Under the pieces are notes generated by a model. The model had not been told where the DNA came from and ran no database searches. It was given only the letters and a program-made list of their open reading frames with translations. The translations under genes were made by a program, and so were the position numbers. Positions 28,837 to 39,182 of a DNA stretch of 56,184 nucleotides are shown here, one piece after another. The stretch's first letter is position 1. Every line of letters begins with the position of its first letter. The stretch is from Kurthia zopfii (GTDB lineage Bacteria > Bacillota > Bacilli > Bacillales_A > Planococcaceae), in NCBI RefSeq assembly GCF_003143955.1, contig NZ_QFVS01000017.1:1-56184 (forward strand), given 5' to 3'.

Positions 28837-31800
28837 TTACATATTGCGTCTATACTGACCCCCAACTTCATATAATGCGTTTGTAATTTGGCCTAAACTA
28901 GCGTATTGAACTGTTTCCATTAATTGTTCAAAAATATTACCACCGGTTTTCGCCACTTCTTTTAGTCGTTTAATTTGCTCATCGACTTCTGATTTATGCG
29001 CATCATGGAATTTTCGTAAGTTCGTCAATTGCAATTGCTTCTCTTCTTGCGTAGCGCGTGCAACTTCCATCGAATCGGCTTGATCATCCGCCGCATTCGG
29101 ATTCAAATACGTATTTACCCCGATAATCGGCAGCTCACCAGAATGTTTTAAATGCTCATAGTACATTGATTCCTCTTGAATTTTGCCACGTTGATACTGC
29201 GTTTCCATCGCGCCAAGCACACCGCCACGATCATCAATGCGATCGAATTCTTCTAAAATCGCCGCTTCAACTAAATCCGTCAATTCTTCAATAATGAATG
29301 AACCTTGTAATGGATTTTCATTTTTTGAAAGTCCATGTTCCTTCGTAATAATCATTTGAATCGCCATTGCACGACGTACAGATTCCTCTGTAGGTGTCGT
29401 AATCGCTTCATCATAAGCATTTGTATGCAGTGAGTTACAGTTATCTTGTAATGCCATCAAAGCTTGTAATGTCGTACGAATATCGTTGAAATCAATTTCT
29501 TGCGCATGCAAGCTTCGTCCTGACGTTTGCACATGGTATTTCAACTTCTGACTTCGCTCATTTGCTCCATATTTATCTCGCATCGTCGTTGCCCAAATTC
29601 GTCGTGCAACACGGCCGATTACTGTATATTCTGGGTCCAAACCATTCGAGAAGAAGAATGATAGGTTCGGTGCGAAATCATCAATATTCATGCCGCGGCT
29701 TAAATAATATTCCACATAGGTGAAGCCGTTTGCTAAAGTGAATGCCAATTGTGAAATTGGATTCGCCCCTGCTTCTGCAATATGATAGCCCGAAATAGAT
29801 ACTGAATAATAATTACGCACTTTTTCGTCGATGAAGTATTGTTGGATATCCCCCATCATACGTAGCGCAAATTCAGTTGAGAAGATACATGTATTCTGCC
29901 CTTGATCTTCTTTCAAAATATCAGCCTGAACTGTGCCACGTACAACATTTAAGGTTAGCTTCTTCGTCTCTAAAAATTCTTCAACTGTCAAAGTGCGACC
30001 TAGTTCCTCTTCACGTTTCTTCACTTGTTGATCAATCGCTGTATTCATAAACATCGCAAGGATAATCGGTGCTGGCCCATTGATTGTCATCGACACCGAA
30101 GTTGTTGGCGCACAAAGATCGAAACCATCATATAATTTCTTCATATCTTCCAATGTACAAATACTTACACCAGACTCCCCGACCTTGCCGTAAATATCTG
30201 GACGTTCAGCTGGATCTTCACCATATAAAGTAACCGAGTCGAAAGCTGTAGAAAGTCGCTTCGCATCGTCGTCTTTAGATACGTAGTGGAAACGGCGATT
30301 CGTACGTTCTGGCGTTCCTTCTCCTGCAAATTGACGTTTCGGATCTTCACCTTCACGTTTGAACGGGAATACGCCCGCTGTGAATGGGAAGCTTCCCGGC
30401 ACATTTTCTCGGAAGACGAAGCTTAAAATTTCACCGTAATCTTTATATTTTGGTAATGCTACTTTCGGTATTTTAGTCCCCGATAAGCTAGGCGTGCGTA
30501 GAATCGTACGGATTTCTTTATCACGTACTTTCGTCACGTATTCATCCCCAGCATAATCTTTCTTCAATTGCTCCCAATTACGTAAAATCGTTTTTGCCTC
30601 AATATTCATGCGATCTTCCGTATCTTTTGCTAACTTCTCAAGCAATGGTAATGCCTCTTCTTCACCAGCAGTCTTCACCGCATCAATCGCACCGTGTAAA
30701 GTGAATAGTTTACGTGCTAATTCAACTTGTTCTGCACTCGATTTATGATAATTTCTCACCGCTTCAGAAATTTCTCTTAAGTAATAACGGCGATCATTTG
30801 GAATGATGACATTTTGTTTCTGCGTTTTGACGAACTCTTCATACGAAGATGTCCATTCCTCTCCAGTTTTATCATTAATCGTATGCACGAGTGCAGCGAA
30901 TAATGAATTCGTCCCTTTATCATTGAATTGACTCGCAATCGTACCGTAAACAGGCATGCGATCAATCGGTTCATCGAAGCGTAAATGACTTCTTTGGAAT
31001 TGTTTTTGAACTTGGCGAAGAGCATCTTCAGAACCTTTTCGCTCAAATTTATTAATGACAATTAGATCCGCATAATCAATCATGTCGATTTTCTCTAATT
31101 GAGTCGGCGCACCGAACTCACTCGTCATGACATACATCGACAAGTCTGAAATTGTCGTAATGGCATTGTCCCCTTGTCCAATACCAGAAGTTTCGATAAT
31201 AATTAGGTCAAATCCTGCCACTTTTACAACATCTAACACATCTTGAATCGCATGTGATAATTCCGTATGTGACTCACGAGTAGCTAATGAACGCATATAA
31301 ATTCTCTCATTGAAAATTGAGTTCATACGAATTCGATCCCCAAGTAATGCGCCGCCTGTTTTTTGCTTCGTCGGATCAATCGATAAGACCGCTAATTTTT
31401 TATCTGGGAATTCTGATAAGAAACGACGAATTAATTCATCTGTAAGCGAACTTTTACCCGCTCCACCTGTTCCTGTAATCCCTAGCACTGTCGTATTTTT
31501 CGAACGCTCCTTTGCCGCTTGTAAAAAAGCTTCACTCGCGCCGTTTTCTGCGTATGAAATCAATTTCGCAAGCAATGGTGGTGTCGTAGTTGTCACGTCA
31601 TCTAAAAGATGCGATTCATCTACTTTATTCACTTCTACTCGACTATCTTCAATCATTTTGGCGATCATACCATCTAGACCGAGCTTTCGCCCATCTTCCG
31701 GCGAGAAAAGTCCTGAAATACCGTACGCTTGAAGATCTTTAATTTCAGCAGGTAAAATAACCCCACCACCACCACCCCATATTTTAATATGAGGTGCGCC

Positions 31801-32064
31801 TCTTTCCGCTAATAAATCGTACATATATTTGAAATATTCTACGTGTCCACCTTGATAAGATGAAATCGCGATTCCTTGTGCATCTTCTTGAATTGCTGCA
31901 TTTACAACTTCTTCAACTGAGCGGTTATGTCCTAAATGGATTACTTCCGCCCCCTGCGCTTGTAAAATTCTACGCATAATATTAATCGAAGCATCATGCC
32001 CATCGAATAGACTTGAAGCTGTTACGAAACGTACTGGATGTGCTGTTTTTTTCATTGTCACCAT
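28837..32064 (-). CDS. icmF: Fused isobutyryl-CoA mutase
   Basis: IcmF is an adenosylcobalamin enzyme that interconverts isobutyryl-CoA and n-butyryl-CoA; some members also act on isovaleryl- or pivalyl-CoA. The 1075-residue protein has the full fusion: an N-terminal B12-binding domain (about 10-145, cobalamin-ligand motif D21-G-H23-D), a MeaI-like GTPase chaperone (about 165-410, P-loop GTGGAGKS at 198-205, and [11 protein letters not shown] as base-specificity region), a linker, and the large mutase barrel (about 540-1075). SD GGGAGG lies before the ATG. It is last in the acyl-CoA gene group, behind a hairpin. Confidence 0.95.
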   Translation of the reverse strand: MVTMKKTAHPVRFVTASSLFDGHDASINIMRRILQAQGAEVIHLGHNRSVEEVVNAAIQEDAQGIAISSYQGGHVEYFKYMYDLLAERGAPHIKIWGGGGGVILPAEIKDLQAYGISGLFSPEDGRKLGLDGMIAKMIEDSRVEVNKVDESHLLDDVTTTTPPLLAKLISYAENGASEAFLQAAKERSKNTTVLGITGTGGAGKSSLTDELIRRFLSEFPDKKLAVLSIDPTKQKTGGALLGDRIRMNSIFNERIYMRSLATRESHTELSHAIQDVLDVVKVAGFDLIIIETSGIGQGDNAITTISDLSMYVMTSEFGAPTQLEKIDMIDYADLIVINKFERKGSEDALRQVQKQFQRSHLRFDEPIDRMPVYGTIASQFNDKGTNSLFAALVHTINDKTGEEWTSSYEEFVKTQKQNVIIPNDRRYYLREISEAVRNYHKSSAEQVELARKLFTLHGAIDAVKTAGEEEALPLLEKLAKDTEDRMNIEAKTILRNWEQLKKDYAGDEYVTKVRDKEIRTILRTPSLSGTKIPKVALPKYKDYGEILSFVFRENVPGSFPFTAGVFPFKREGEDPKRQFAGEGTPERTNRRFHYVSKDDDAKRLSTAFDSVTLYGEDPAERPDIYGKVGESGVSICTLEDMKKLYDGFDLCAPTTSVSMTINGPAPIILAMFMNTAIDQQVKKREEELGRTLTVEEFLETKKLTLNVVRGTVQADILKEDQGQNTCIFSTEFALRMMGDIQQYFIDEKVRNYYSVSISGYHIAEAGANPISQLAFTLANGFTYVEYYLSRGMNIDDFAPNLSFFFSNGLDPEYTVIGRVARRIWATTMRDKYGANERSQKLKYHVQTSGRSLHAQEIDFNDIRTTLQALMALQDNCNSLHTNAYDEAITTPTEESVRRAMAIQMIITKEHGLSKNENPLQGSFIIEELTDLVEAAILEEFDRIDDRGGVLGAMETQYQRGKIQEESMYYEHLKHSGELPIIGVNTYLNPNAADDQADSMEVARATQEEKQLQLTNLRKFHDAHKSEVDEQIKRLKEVAKTGGNIFEQLMETVQYASLGQITNALYEVGGQYRRNM

Positions 32065-32091
32065 AATATGACCCTCCCAAATGTAAAATAA

Positions 32092-32131
32092 GAGCAGTAG
32101 AGATTGATGAATTCTTCAATTTCTACCGCTC
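32092..32131 (-). terminator. Hairpin between acyl-CoA dehydrogenase and icmF
   Basis: GAGC.GTAGA.ATTGA pairs with the opposite arm ending TCTAC.GCTC around an AATTC-containing loop. On the minus strand it is followed by TTATTTTA. It probably reduces readthrough from the beta-oxidation genes into icmF. Confidence 0.65.
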
Positions 32132-32182
32132 ATTCATTCTTTGCCCCAACGCCATTTTGAAAAGTGATCCTGTGATGAATTA

Positions 32183-33319
32183 TTATTTTGTAAGCATACG
32201 TGCAATAACCATACGCTGAATTTCCTGTGTACCTTCATAAATTTGAGTAATTTTCGCATCACGCATATAGCGCTCTACTGGATAATCCTTCGTATAGCCG
32301 TAACCACCGTAAATTTGTACTGCATCCGTTGTTACTTGCATCGCCGTATCGCCCGCCATTAACTTCGCCATTGCTGAAGCTTTACCGTAAGGCAATCCTT
32401 CTCCTTCAAGCCAAGCCGCTTGATACGTCAACAATCTTGAAGCTTCAATACCTGTTGCCATATCCGCTAATTTGAACCCGACACCTTGATTTTCCGCAAT
32501 CGACTTGCCGAATTGTACACGTTCGCTCGCATAAGTTGCTGCTGCATCAAGCGCTCCTTGTGCAATCCCAACAGCCTGTGCCGCGATTCCGTTACGACCG
32601 CCATCCAATGTCTTCATAGCGATTTTGAATCCTTCGCCAACTTCTCCAAGAACATTTTCTTTCGGAATAATACAGTTTTCGAAAATTAATTCCGTCGTTG
32701 GTGAAGAACGAATGCCCATTTTCTCTTCTTTTTTACCAACCGAAAATCCTTCAAAAGTAGATTCCACGATAAATGCTGTCGTACTTCTACGATCATTCGG
32801 GTCCGTTAATGCAAAGACGATATACGTATCTGCTTCTCCACCATTTGTAATGAAGATTTTCGAGCCGTTCATCACATAATTGTCGCCTTTTAATACTGCT
32901 GTCGTGCGCATACCACCAGCATCTGATCCTGAAGAAGGTTCCGTTAAACCGTAAGCACCCATCTTCTTACCTTCCGCCATCGGACGAAGATATTTCTGCT
33001 TTTGCTCTTCCGTACCGAATTTGAATAACGGCCAACCAGCTAATGAAGTATGTGCTGAAATTAACACACCCGCAGAAGCATCAACACGCGATAACTCCTC
33101 TACTACGATGCAATACGCTAAGAAATCCATACCCGCTCCACCATATTCTTCAGGCCACGGAACACCTGTTAAGCCAAGTTCAGCCATTTGATCGAAGTGG
33201 CTACGGTCAAAACGCGCTTCCTCATCTCTCTCCGCTGCTGAAGGTTCAATTACTTCTTCCGCAAAGTCTCTCACCATTTTACGTAACATTTCGTGTTCTT
33301 CTGATAATTTGAATTGCAT
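32183..33319 (-). CDS. Acyl-CoA dehydrogenase, short/branched-chain type
   Basis: This 378-residue FAD flavoprotein makes the first double bond in acyl-CoA oxidation and passes electrons to ETF. Features are an N-terminal helical domain, the FAD motif [13 protein letters not shown] (about 128-140), the WxxFITNG-type [14 protein letters not shown] segment, and the catalytic glutamate E362 in [18 protein letters not shown] precedes the ATG. It lies 19 bases after the second acyl-CoA dehydrogenase. Butyryl-CoA or isobutyryl-CoA are likely substrates given icmF next door, but specificity cannot be read safely. Confidence 0.92.
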   Translation of the reverse strand: MQFKLSEEHEMLRKMVRDFAEEVIEPSAAERDEEARFDRSHFDQMAELGLTGVPWPEEYGGAGMDFLAYCIVVEELSRVDASAGVLISAHTSLAGWPLFKFGTEEQKQKYLRPMAEGKKMGAYGLTEPSSGSDAGGMRTTAVLKGDNYVMNGSKIFITNGGEADTYIVFALTDPNDRRSTTAFIVESTFEGFSVGKKEEKMGIRSSPTTELIFENCIIPKENVLGEVGEGFKIAMKTLDGGRNGIAAQAVGIAQGALDAAATYASERVQFGKSIAENQGVGFKLADMATGIEASRLLTYQAAWLEGEGLPYGKASAMAKLMAGDTAMQVTTDAVQIYGGYGYTKDYPVERYMRDAKITQIYEGTQEIQRMVIARMLTK

Positions 33320-33337
33320 CCCAAATTCCCCCTTGTG

Positions 33338-34468
33338 TTATAACTCTTTCGAGATTACTAGACGTTGAATTTCACTCGTGCCTTCATAAATTTCAGTTAC
33401 TTTTGCGTCACGGAAGTAGCGTTCCACAGGATACTCCTTCGTATAACCGTATCCTCCGTAAACTTGTACTGCTTCAATCGCTACTTCTACAGCTGTTTTC
33501 GAAGCAAAAAGTTTCGCCATTGAAGCTTCTTTTTTACATTCGTCGCCTCGACCATTCATTTCAGCCGCGTTGTAAACCAATTGTTTTGCTGCTTCTACAG
33601 AAGTCGCCATATCCGCTAATTTAAAGGCGATTCCTTGATTATGCATAATCGGACGGTTAAATTGTTCACGCCCTTTAGCGTATTCGACAGCCGCCTCAAG
33701 CGCAGCTTCTGCAATGCCAAGCGCTTGTGCAGCAATGCCGATTCGACCAACATTCAAATTGGCCATCGCAATCGTGAATCCTTTGCCAACTTCTCCTAAA
33801 ATATTCGCTTCTGGCACAAATAGATTTTCGAAAGTTAATTGTACCGTACTTGAACCATGTAACCCCATCTTCTCTTCATTCTTACCGATCACAAGTCCAT
33901 CCATCGTTTTTTCTACGATAAATGCTGTAATGCCACGTGTTTTTTGAGAGGCATCCGTCACAGCGAATACGATGAAAATATCCGCATAACCGCCATTCGT
34001 GATGAACACTTTCGAACCGTTAAGTTGGTAACCGCCATCGACTTTTTTCGCACTTGTCTTAATCGAGCCAGCATCTGATCCCGCTGAAGGCTCCGTTAAA
34101 CAAAATGCGCCGAGATGTTCGCCACTCGCAAGTTTCGGTACGAGTCTCTCCTTCTGCTCATCAGTTCCGAATTTTAAAATCGGATTCGTCGCTACAGAAG
34201 TATGCACAGATAGGATGACCCCTAAAGTTGCGCTCACTTTCGACAGTTCGTGAATCGTCAAAATATACGACACGAAGTCCATTTCTGAACCACCATATTT
34301 TTCAGGTGTCGTCATCCCCATTAATCCTAATTCACCCATCTTTTTTAATAAACCAGATGGGAACTCCCCATTTTCCATATTCGGTACGAATGCACTCACC
34401 TCTGTGTTTGCAAAATCACGTACCAGTTTTTGAATCATTACTTGTTCTTCTGTTAATTGGATCGCCAT
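33338..34468 (-). CDS. Acyl-CoA dehydrogenase, second copy
   Basis: This 376-residue paralogue of its neighbour keeps FCLTEPSAGSDAG, FITNGGYAD and the catalytic glutamate E362 (IYEGTSEIQR). I start at ATG 34468, seven bases after GGGGAGGC, dropping a 19-residue extension with no SD. Two acyl-CoA dehydrogenases side by side suggest division of labour, for example butyryl- versus isobutyryl- or 2-methylbutyryl-CoA. Flanking genes are hbd-like and the first dehydrogenase, all on one strand. Confidence 0.92.
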   Translation of the reverse strand: MAIQLTEEQVMIQKLVRDFANTEVSAFVPNMENGEFPSGLLKKMGELGLMGMTTPEKYGGSEMDFVSYILTIHELSKVSATLGVILSVHTSVATNPILKFGTDEQKERLVPKLASGEHLGAFCLTEPSAGSDAGSIKTSAKKVDGGYQLNGSKVFITNGGYADIFIVFAVTDASQKTRGITAFIVEKTMDGLVIGKNEEKMGLHGSSTVQLTFENLFVPEANILGEVGKGFTIAMANLNVGRIGIAAQALGIAEAALEAAVEYAKGREQFNRPIMHNQGIAFKLADMATSVEAAKQLVYNAAEMNGRGDECKKEASMAKLFASKTAVEVAIEAVQVYGGYGYTKEYPVERYFRDAKVTEIYEGTSEIQRLVISKEL

Positions 34469-34536
34469 GATAGACGCCTCCCCTTTGTGATTTTCGTTGG
34501 TTGAAGCTATCACGAGCTCATCCAAGTCTAAGTTGT

Positions 34537-35385
34537 TTATTCGTATACGTAGAAGCCACGACCACTTTTCTTACCGTGCCAACCAGCTGCTACATATTTA
34601 CGTAGTAATGGGCATGGACGATATTTGCTGTCCCCGAATCCTTCATACAATGTCTCCATAATGTATAGACAAGTATCTAAACCGATGAAATCCGCTAAAG
34701 TAAGAGGCCCCATTGGGTGATTCATACCTAATTTCATGACATCATCAATCGCTTCAGCTGATGCTACCCCTTCATAAAGCGTGTAAATCGCTTCATTAAT
34801 CATCGGCATTAAAATTCGATTTGCTACGAATCCTGGGAAATCATTCACTTCAACTGGTGTCTTTTTCAGCTTATGCGTCATTTCCTCGATTGCTTGATAA
34901 ACTTCATCTTTCGTCGCAAGACCACGAATAATTTCGACAAGTTTCATGACTGGAACTGGATTCATAAAGTGCATACCAATAACTTGTTCAGGTCGTTTCG
35001 TCACTGCTGCAAGTTCGGTAATCGGCATCGAAGAAGTATTCGTCGCTAAAATCGCATGAGCTGGCATAATTTCATCCAGTTGTTTGAAAATACTTTGTTT
35101 GATCGCCATATTTTCAGTCGCTGCTTCAATTGCTAAATCTACATCTACTGCATTTTTCATCTCTGTAATTAAAGTGAAGCGAGCAAGTGTCGCATCTTTG
35201 TCCGCTGTCGTAATTCTTTCTTTTGCGACATTTTTCTCAAGGTTTTTCGTAATACGCGCAAATCCTGCATCCAATGAAGCTTGCGCTGTATCGCATAAAA
35301 ACACTTGATAACCTGCAGTTGCGCAAACTTCCGCAATCCCTGCACCCATTTGCCCCGCGCCAATTACTAATACTTTTTTAATCAT
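34537..35385 (-). CDS. mmgB: 3-hydroxybutyryl-CoA dehydrogenase
   Basis: This enzyme oxidises 3-hydroxybutyryl-CoA to acetoacetyl-CoA with NAD(P). The 282-residue protein has the Rossmann motif GAGQMGAGIA at 9-18, the catalytic H139 in GMHFMNPVP with E151-type partner downstream, and the C-terminal 3HCDH helical domain (about 185-280). SD AGGGGG lies before the ATG. It lies 12 bases after the thiolase gene. The order thiolase, hbd, acyl-CoA dehydrogenases resembles mmgABC of B. subtilis, hence the symbol. Confidence 0.93.
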   Translation of the reverse strand: MIKKVLVIGAGQMGAGIAEVCATAGYQVFLCDTAQASLDAGFARITKNLEKNVAKERITTADKDATLARFTLITEMKNAVDVDLAIEAATENMAIKQSIFKQLDEIMPAHAILATNTSSMPITELAAVTKRPEQVIGMHFMNPVPVMKLVEIIRGLATKDEVYQAIEEMTHKLKKTPVEVNDFPGFVANRILMPMINEAIYTLYEGVASAEAIDDVMKLGMNHPMGPLTLADFIGLDTCLYIMETLYEGFGDSKYRPCPLLRKYVAAGWHGKKSGRGFYVYE

Positions 35386-35397
35386 GTGAAAATCCCC

Positions 35398-36582
35398 CTA
35401 TACTTCAATCATGATGGCATCGCCTTGACCGCCACCTGAACAAATTGCTGCAATTCCGATGCCGCCGCCACGACGTTTTAATTCCTGTGCCAATGTCAGT
35501 ACAATTCTCGCGCCAGAAGCACCGATTGGATGTCCAAGTGCTACTGCACCACCATTGACGTTTACTTTTTCTTCATCAAGTCCTGCAATTTGATTACTCG
35601 CTAAAGCGACCACTGCAAATGCTTCATTGATTTCGAAAAGTGCGACTTCCTCTAATTTCTTCCCTGTTTTTTCTAAAAGTGCATTAATAACAAGTCCCGG
35701 TGTTTGCGGGAATCTCTCCGGCTCAATCGCCACTTCCGCATGACCAAGTACAGTCGCTAAAGGCGTTAAATTACGCTGCGCAGCTTCCTCATCACTCATG
35801 ACAACTACTGCACAAGCGCCATCATTAATACCAGGTGCATTCCCTGCCGTTACTGAACCATCTTTGCCAAATGCAGGCTTCAACTTCGACAACACGTCTT
35901 CAGTCGTTCCTTTTCGCGGCGCTTCATCCACTTCCACGATCAAGTCGTCCCCTTTACGTTGTGGCACATTTACCGCGACAATTTCTTCTTTGAAAGTACC
36001 TTTTTCGATTGATTGTACCGCTCTCTCTTGGCTTCTCGCCGCCCAGCGATCTTGTTGTTCTCTTGAAATATTCAGTTCTGCTGCCGTTTGATTGCCATAT
36101 GTCCCCATATGTACATGATTCGCATCAAATGCGCATGAAAGTCCGTCGTACACCATGCCGTCAATCAGTTGCGCATCCCCCATGCGTAAACCCCATCGAC
36201 CATTCGGTAAATAGTACGGTGCATTTGACATTGACTCCATACCACCCGCTACGATTACAGATTCATCGCCTAAACGAATCAACTGATCTGCTAATGTAAT
36301 ACTTCTTAAACCTGATGCACAAACTTTATTAATCGTTTCTGTTTTTACTGACCATGGAATGCCTGCCTTTGAAGCTGCTTGGCGAGAAGGGATTTGCCCT
36401 TGCCCTCCTTGTAGCACAGTACCCATAATTACTTCATCGATTTCTTTTGGAGAAAGAGCCACTTTTTCTAAAGCTCCTTTTATTGCGATACCGCCTAAAT
36501 CACTAGCTGTTAATGAACTCAAGCTACCTCCAAATTTCCCAAAAGGTGTGCGAGCGCCACTAACAATTATAGATTTCACCAT
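35398..36582 (-). CDS. mmgA: Acetyl-CoA C-acetyltransferase (thiolase)
   Basis: This 394-residue thiolase cleaves acetoacetyl-CoA to two acetyl-CoA, or condenses them. The nucleophile is C88 (NKVCASGLRS); H350-region GHPIGASGAR and C380-region CSGGGQGDA complete the active site. I start at ATG 36582, nine bases after AGGGG; the TTG two codons upstream lies too close. It is the first gene of the thiolase-hbd-acd-acd group. A near-consensus cre site (36604-36619) just upstream suggests CcpA repression. Confidence 0.94.
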   Translation of the reverse strand: MVKSIIVSGARTPFGKFGGSLSSLTASDLGGIAIKGALEKVALSPKEIDEVIMGTVLQGGQGQIPSRQAASKAGIPWSVKTETINKVCASGLRSITLADQLIRLGDESVIVAGGMESMSNAPYYLPNGRWGLRMGDAQLIDGMVYDGLSCAFDANHVHMGTYGNQTAAELNISREQQDRWAARSQERAVQSIEKGTFKEEIVAVNVPQRKGDDLIVEVDEAPRKGTTEDVLSKLKPAFGKDGSVTAGNAPGINDGACAVVVMSDEEAAQRNLTPLATVLGHAEVAIEPERFPQTPGLVINALLEKTGKKLEEVALFEINEAFAVVALASNQIAGLDEEKVNVNGGAVALGHPIGASGARIVLTLAQELKRRGGGIGIAAICSGGGQGDAIMIEV

Positions 36583-36603
36583 AACCAATTTCCCCTTTCC
36601 AAT

Positions 36604-36619
36604 AAGTATCCGCTTACAT
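36604..36619 (-). promoter_or_regulatory. Catabolite-responsive element (cre)
   Basis: On the minus strand ATGTAAGCGGATACTT matches the Bacillus cre consensus WTGNAARCGNWWWCAW at all but one position (the A of the second half is T). It sits 22 bases before the thiolase ATG. The mmg operon of B. subtilis is known to be repressed by CcpA. Confidence 0.65.
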
Positions 36620-36634
36620 TTTGTTTAAAAAGAA

Positions 36635-36660
36635 AAGAGTGCGGAATGATCCACACTCTT
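36635..36660 (-). terminator. Terminator after the Fe-S oxidoreductase gene
   Basis: AAGAGTG.GGA-ATGA-TCC.CACTCTT is followed on the minus strand by TTTTCTTTTT. It lies upstream of the cre and thiolase, so it ends the oxidoreductase transcript or acts as a leader attenuator. Confidence 0.75.
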
Positions 36661-36778
36661 ACTTCACAAATCACTGATCCAGTTCGGACTCGAAAGCGCC
36701 GACTACATTGAATGTGAGCGTAATATGTACCACTTCCCTTATTGTACATTAAATGTATTTTTAAGGAAAGCGATTTTG

Positions 36779-38950
36779 TTAATTTTCAGCAGTTATTTCT
36801 ACATTATCCGTAATTTCTGTCGCAGATTCCTTTTTCTCTCCGAATACAGAAAGTTCTAATAATTCTGCCACATCATACGTACTTACCGATTCTTCTACTT
36901 CCTTCGCTTTCGTACCATCTGAAAGCATCGTTAAGCAATATGGACATCCAGCAGAAATGACCGTCGGATTTACCGCAAGTGCTTGTTCAGTTCGTGCTAC
37001 GTTAATTCGGTTACCAACATGTTCTTCCATCCACATTAGTCCGCCACCAGCGCCACAGCACATTGCATCTTCGCGGTTACGTTCCATCTCAACAAGTGAT
37101 ACACCTGGAATCGATTTTAAAATCTCACGAGGTGCGTCATACACTTCGTTGTAACGACCTAAGTAGCATGAATCATGGAAAGTAATTGTTTCTTCCACTC
37201 GGTGTTGTGGTGTTAATTTACCTTCTTTCACAAGTTGATCTAGCAACTCTGTATGATGGTAAACTTCGCCGCTCCAACCGAAATCACTGTATTCATTTTT
37301 AAAGATATTGAATGCGTGTGGATCAATCGTAACGATTTTCTTCACTTCCGCTTTATCAAATTCTTTAATATTTGCTTCCGCTAATTCTTGGAATAGGAAT
37401 TCGTTTCCTAAACGTCTTGGCGTATCGCCCGAGTTCTTCTCTTTATTGCCTAGAATTGCGAAGTTCACGCCCGCTTCATTCATTAAATGTGCGAATGATA
37501 AAGCGATTTTTTGTGAACGACTGTCGAATGAACCCATTGAACCTACCCATAGTAGGTATTCAAATTCTTCGCCTGCTTTTTGCGCTTCCTTCACAGTTGG
37601 AATATGCAATTCAGGACGTTGTTCACGCCAGTTTTCTTTCTCTTTACGGTTAAGTCCCCATGGATTCCCTTGTCGCTCGATATTCGACATCGCGCGTTGT
37701 GCATCTGGGTTTACTTTCCCTTCCGTCATCGTCAAGTAACGGCGTAGGTCGATAATTTTCTCAACATGCTCGTTCATAACTGGACATTGATCTTCACAGT
37801 TACGACAAGTTGTACATGCCCAAATTTCTTCCTCTGTAATGACATCGCCGATTAATGAAGGGCTGTAAACGTCTTCGATGACTGCACCTTCTGCTCCAGC
37901 TGCCATCGCCAATTGATTCCCTTGCGATTTATTGAAAAGGAAGCCTGGAACCCATGGCTTTTGTGAAGTTTGTACGCCACCATGATAAGTAAGATGGTCA
38001 CGAAGTTTTGTCATTAAGTCCATCGGTGACAGCATTTTCCCTGTACCACTTGCTGGACACATATTCGTACAACGACCACATTCTACACATGCGTATAGGT
38101 CGATTAACTGTAGTTGTGTGAAATCTTCAATTTTGCCAACACCGAATGATGGCATCACTTCTTCATCAGATTCGTCTTCGCCTTCTTCATCGAATTGGTT
38201 GAAGTCGATTGGTTTTAACTTACCAACTTGATCCAAACGGTTGAAGTAGACATTTATTGGTCCTGCGATTAAATGCGCGTGCTTCGATTGTGGAACATAC
38301 ACTAGGAATGTTAGTAGGAATAGTAAATGCGCCCACCACATTACGTAGAATACAGTTGCAGCTGCTACTTCAGGTAAGAATCCGAATATTGCAGCAATTC
38401 CAGATGCGATTGGTTCAGACCAAGTTCCAGCTTCGCCATGCCAGATCAAGCCCATACCATTACCTACTAGAACTGAAACCATTAAACCACCGATGAAAAT
38501 AAGTACAAGTCCTGATTTGAAATTGCGTTTTAGACGGACTAGTTTTTCAACGTAGCGGCGGTAGAATGCCCACACGACTGCGATTAAAATAACTAATGTT
38601 ACGATTTCTTGGAAAAATGTGAAATATGGATACACTGGACCAAATGGTAAATGCGATCCTGGCTTTAATCCCTTCCAAATGAAATCAATTGCGCCAAATT
38701 GAACTAAGATGAAACCATAAAAGAACATGACGTGGATGATGCCACTTTTCTTATCTTTCAATAATTTCTTTTGACCGAAAACCATTACCCAAATTTTCTT
38801 TAATCGTTCTTTTACATTATTATCAAAATCAGATTTTTTGCCGAGTTTGACGAAATCATATCTTGTTTTTAGTAAATACCCAAATAGGAATAATGCATAA
38901 AGTACGACGATTAAAAATAACACCCAATTGACGATTAGTAATCCGTTCAT
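36779..38950 (-). CDS. fadF: Membrane Fe-S oxidoreductase, probable ETF:menaquinone reductase
   Basis: This 723-residue protein has about six N-terminal transmembrane helices (within 1-225; nitrate-reductase gamma-like, heme-binding type), an acidic linker, two 4Fe-4S clusters (C288, C291, C294, C298 and C379, C382, C385, C389) and two CCG domains (CYLGRY near 595, CCGAGGG near 635, CPYC near 672). The architecture matches FadF/YwjF, thought to take electrons from electron-transfer flavoprotein into the quinone pool, completing acyl-CoA dehydrogenation. SD GAGGGGG. No etfAB is in the window. Confidence 0.9.
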   Translation of the reverse strand: MNGLLIVNWVLFLIVVLYALFLFGYLLKTRYDFVKLGKKSDFDNNVKERLKKIWVMVFGQKKLLKDKKSGIIHVMFFYGFILVQFGAIDFIWKGLKPGSHLPFGPVYPYFTFFQEIVTLVILIAVVWAFYRRYVEKLVRLKRNFKSGLVLIFIGGLMVSVLVGNGMGLIWHGEAGTWSEPIASGIAAIFGFLPEVAAATVFYVMWWAHLLFLLTFLVYVPQSKHAHLIAGPINVYFNRLDQVGKLKPIDFNQFDEEGEDESDEEVMPSFGVGKIEDFTQLQLIDLYACVECGRCTNMCPASGTGKMLSPMDLMTKLRDHLTYHGGVQTSQKPWVPGFLFNKSQGNQLAMAAGAEGAVIEDVYSPSLIGDVITEEEIWACTTCRNCEDQCPVMNEHVEKIIDLRRYLTMTEGKVNPDAQRAMSNIERQGNPWGLNRKEKENWREQRPELHIPTVKEAQKAGEEFEYLLWVGSMGSFDSRSQKIALSFAHLMNEAGVNFAILGNKEKNSGDTPRRLGNEFLFQELAEANIKEFDKAEVKKIVTIDPHAFNIFKNEYSDFGWSGEVYHHTELLDQLVKEGKLTPQHRVEETITFHDSCYLGRYNEVYDAPREILKSIPGVSLVEMERNREDAMCCGAGGGLMWMEEHVGNRINVARTEQALAVNPTVISAGCPYCLTMLSDGTKAKEVEESVSTYDVAELLELSVFGEKKESATEITDNVEITAEN

Positions 38951-39031
38951 CTATATTCCCCCTCATAACAATTGACTTTTCCCACCTAATTACCAGTTTA
39001 ATCAGATTTTTGAAATGCCTTTATTATTGCT

Positions 39032-39061
39032 ATTGTAGATTATGAATACCAATTCAGTCAA
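39032..39061 (-). promoter_or_regulatory. fadF promoter with overlapping dyad
   Basis: TTGACT (complement of 39056-39061), 18 bases, and TACAAT (complement of 39032-39037) form a good SigA promoter. Its spacer contains TGAAT-ACCA-ATTCA (39043-39056, plus strand), a dyad resembling FadR/TetR fatty-acid operators (TGAATGA half-sites) but shorter. Confidence 0.55.
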
Positions 39062-39137
39062 TGATTTTCCGTTATATGCTCATTATTCTTTTATTTATGC
39101 TCGAAAATACATTTTTTCATTTAAAAAGAAAATTAAA

Positions 39138-39168
39138 AAGACGTCAAATTTCTTTCATCTGACGTCTT
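39138..39168 (-). terminator. Terminator of the corrinoid salvage operon
   Basis: AAGACGTCA / TGACGTCTT is a perfect 9-bp stem with a 13-base loop. On the minus strand it is followed by TTTTAATTTT, 14 bases after the cblS stop. Confidence 0.85.
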
Positions 39169-39182
39169 GTTTTTGGAGAATA

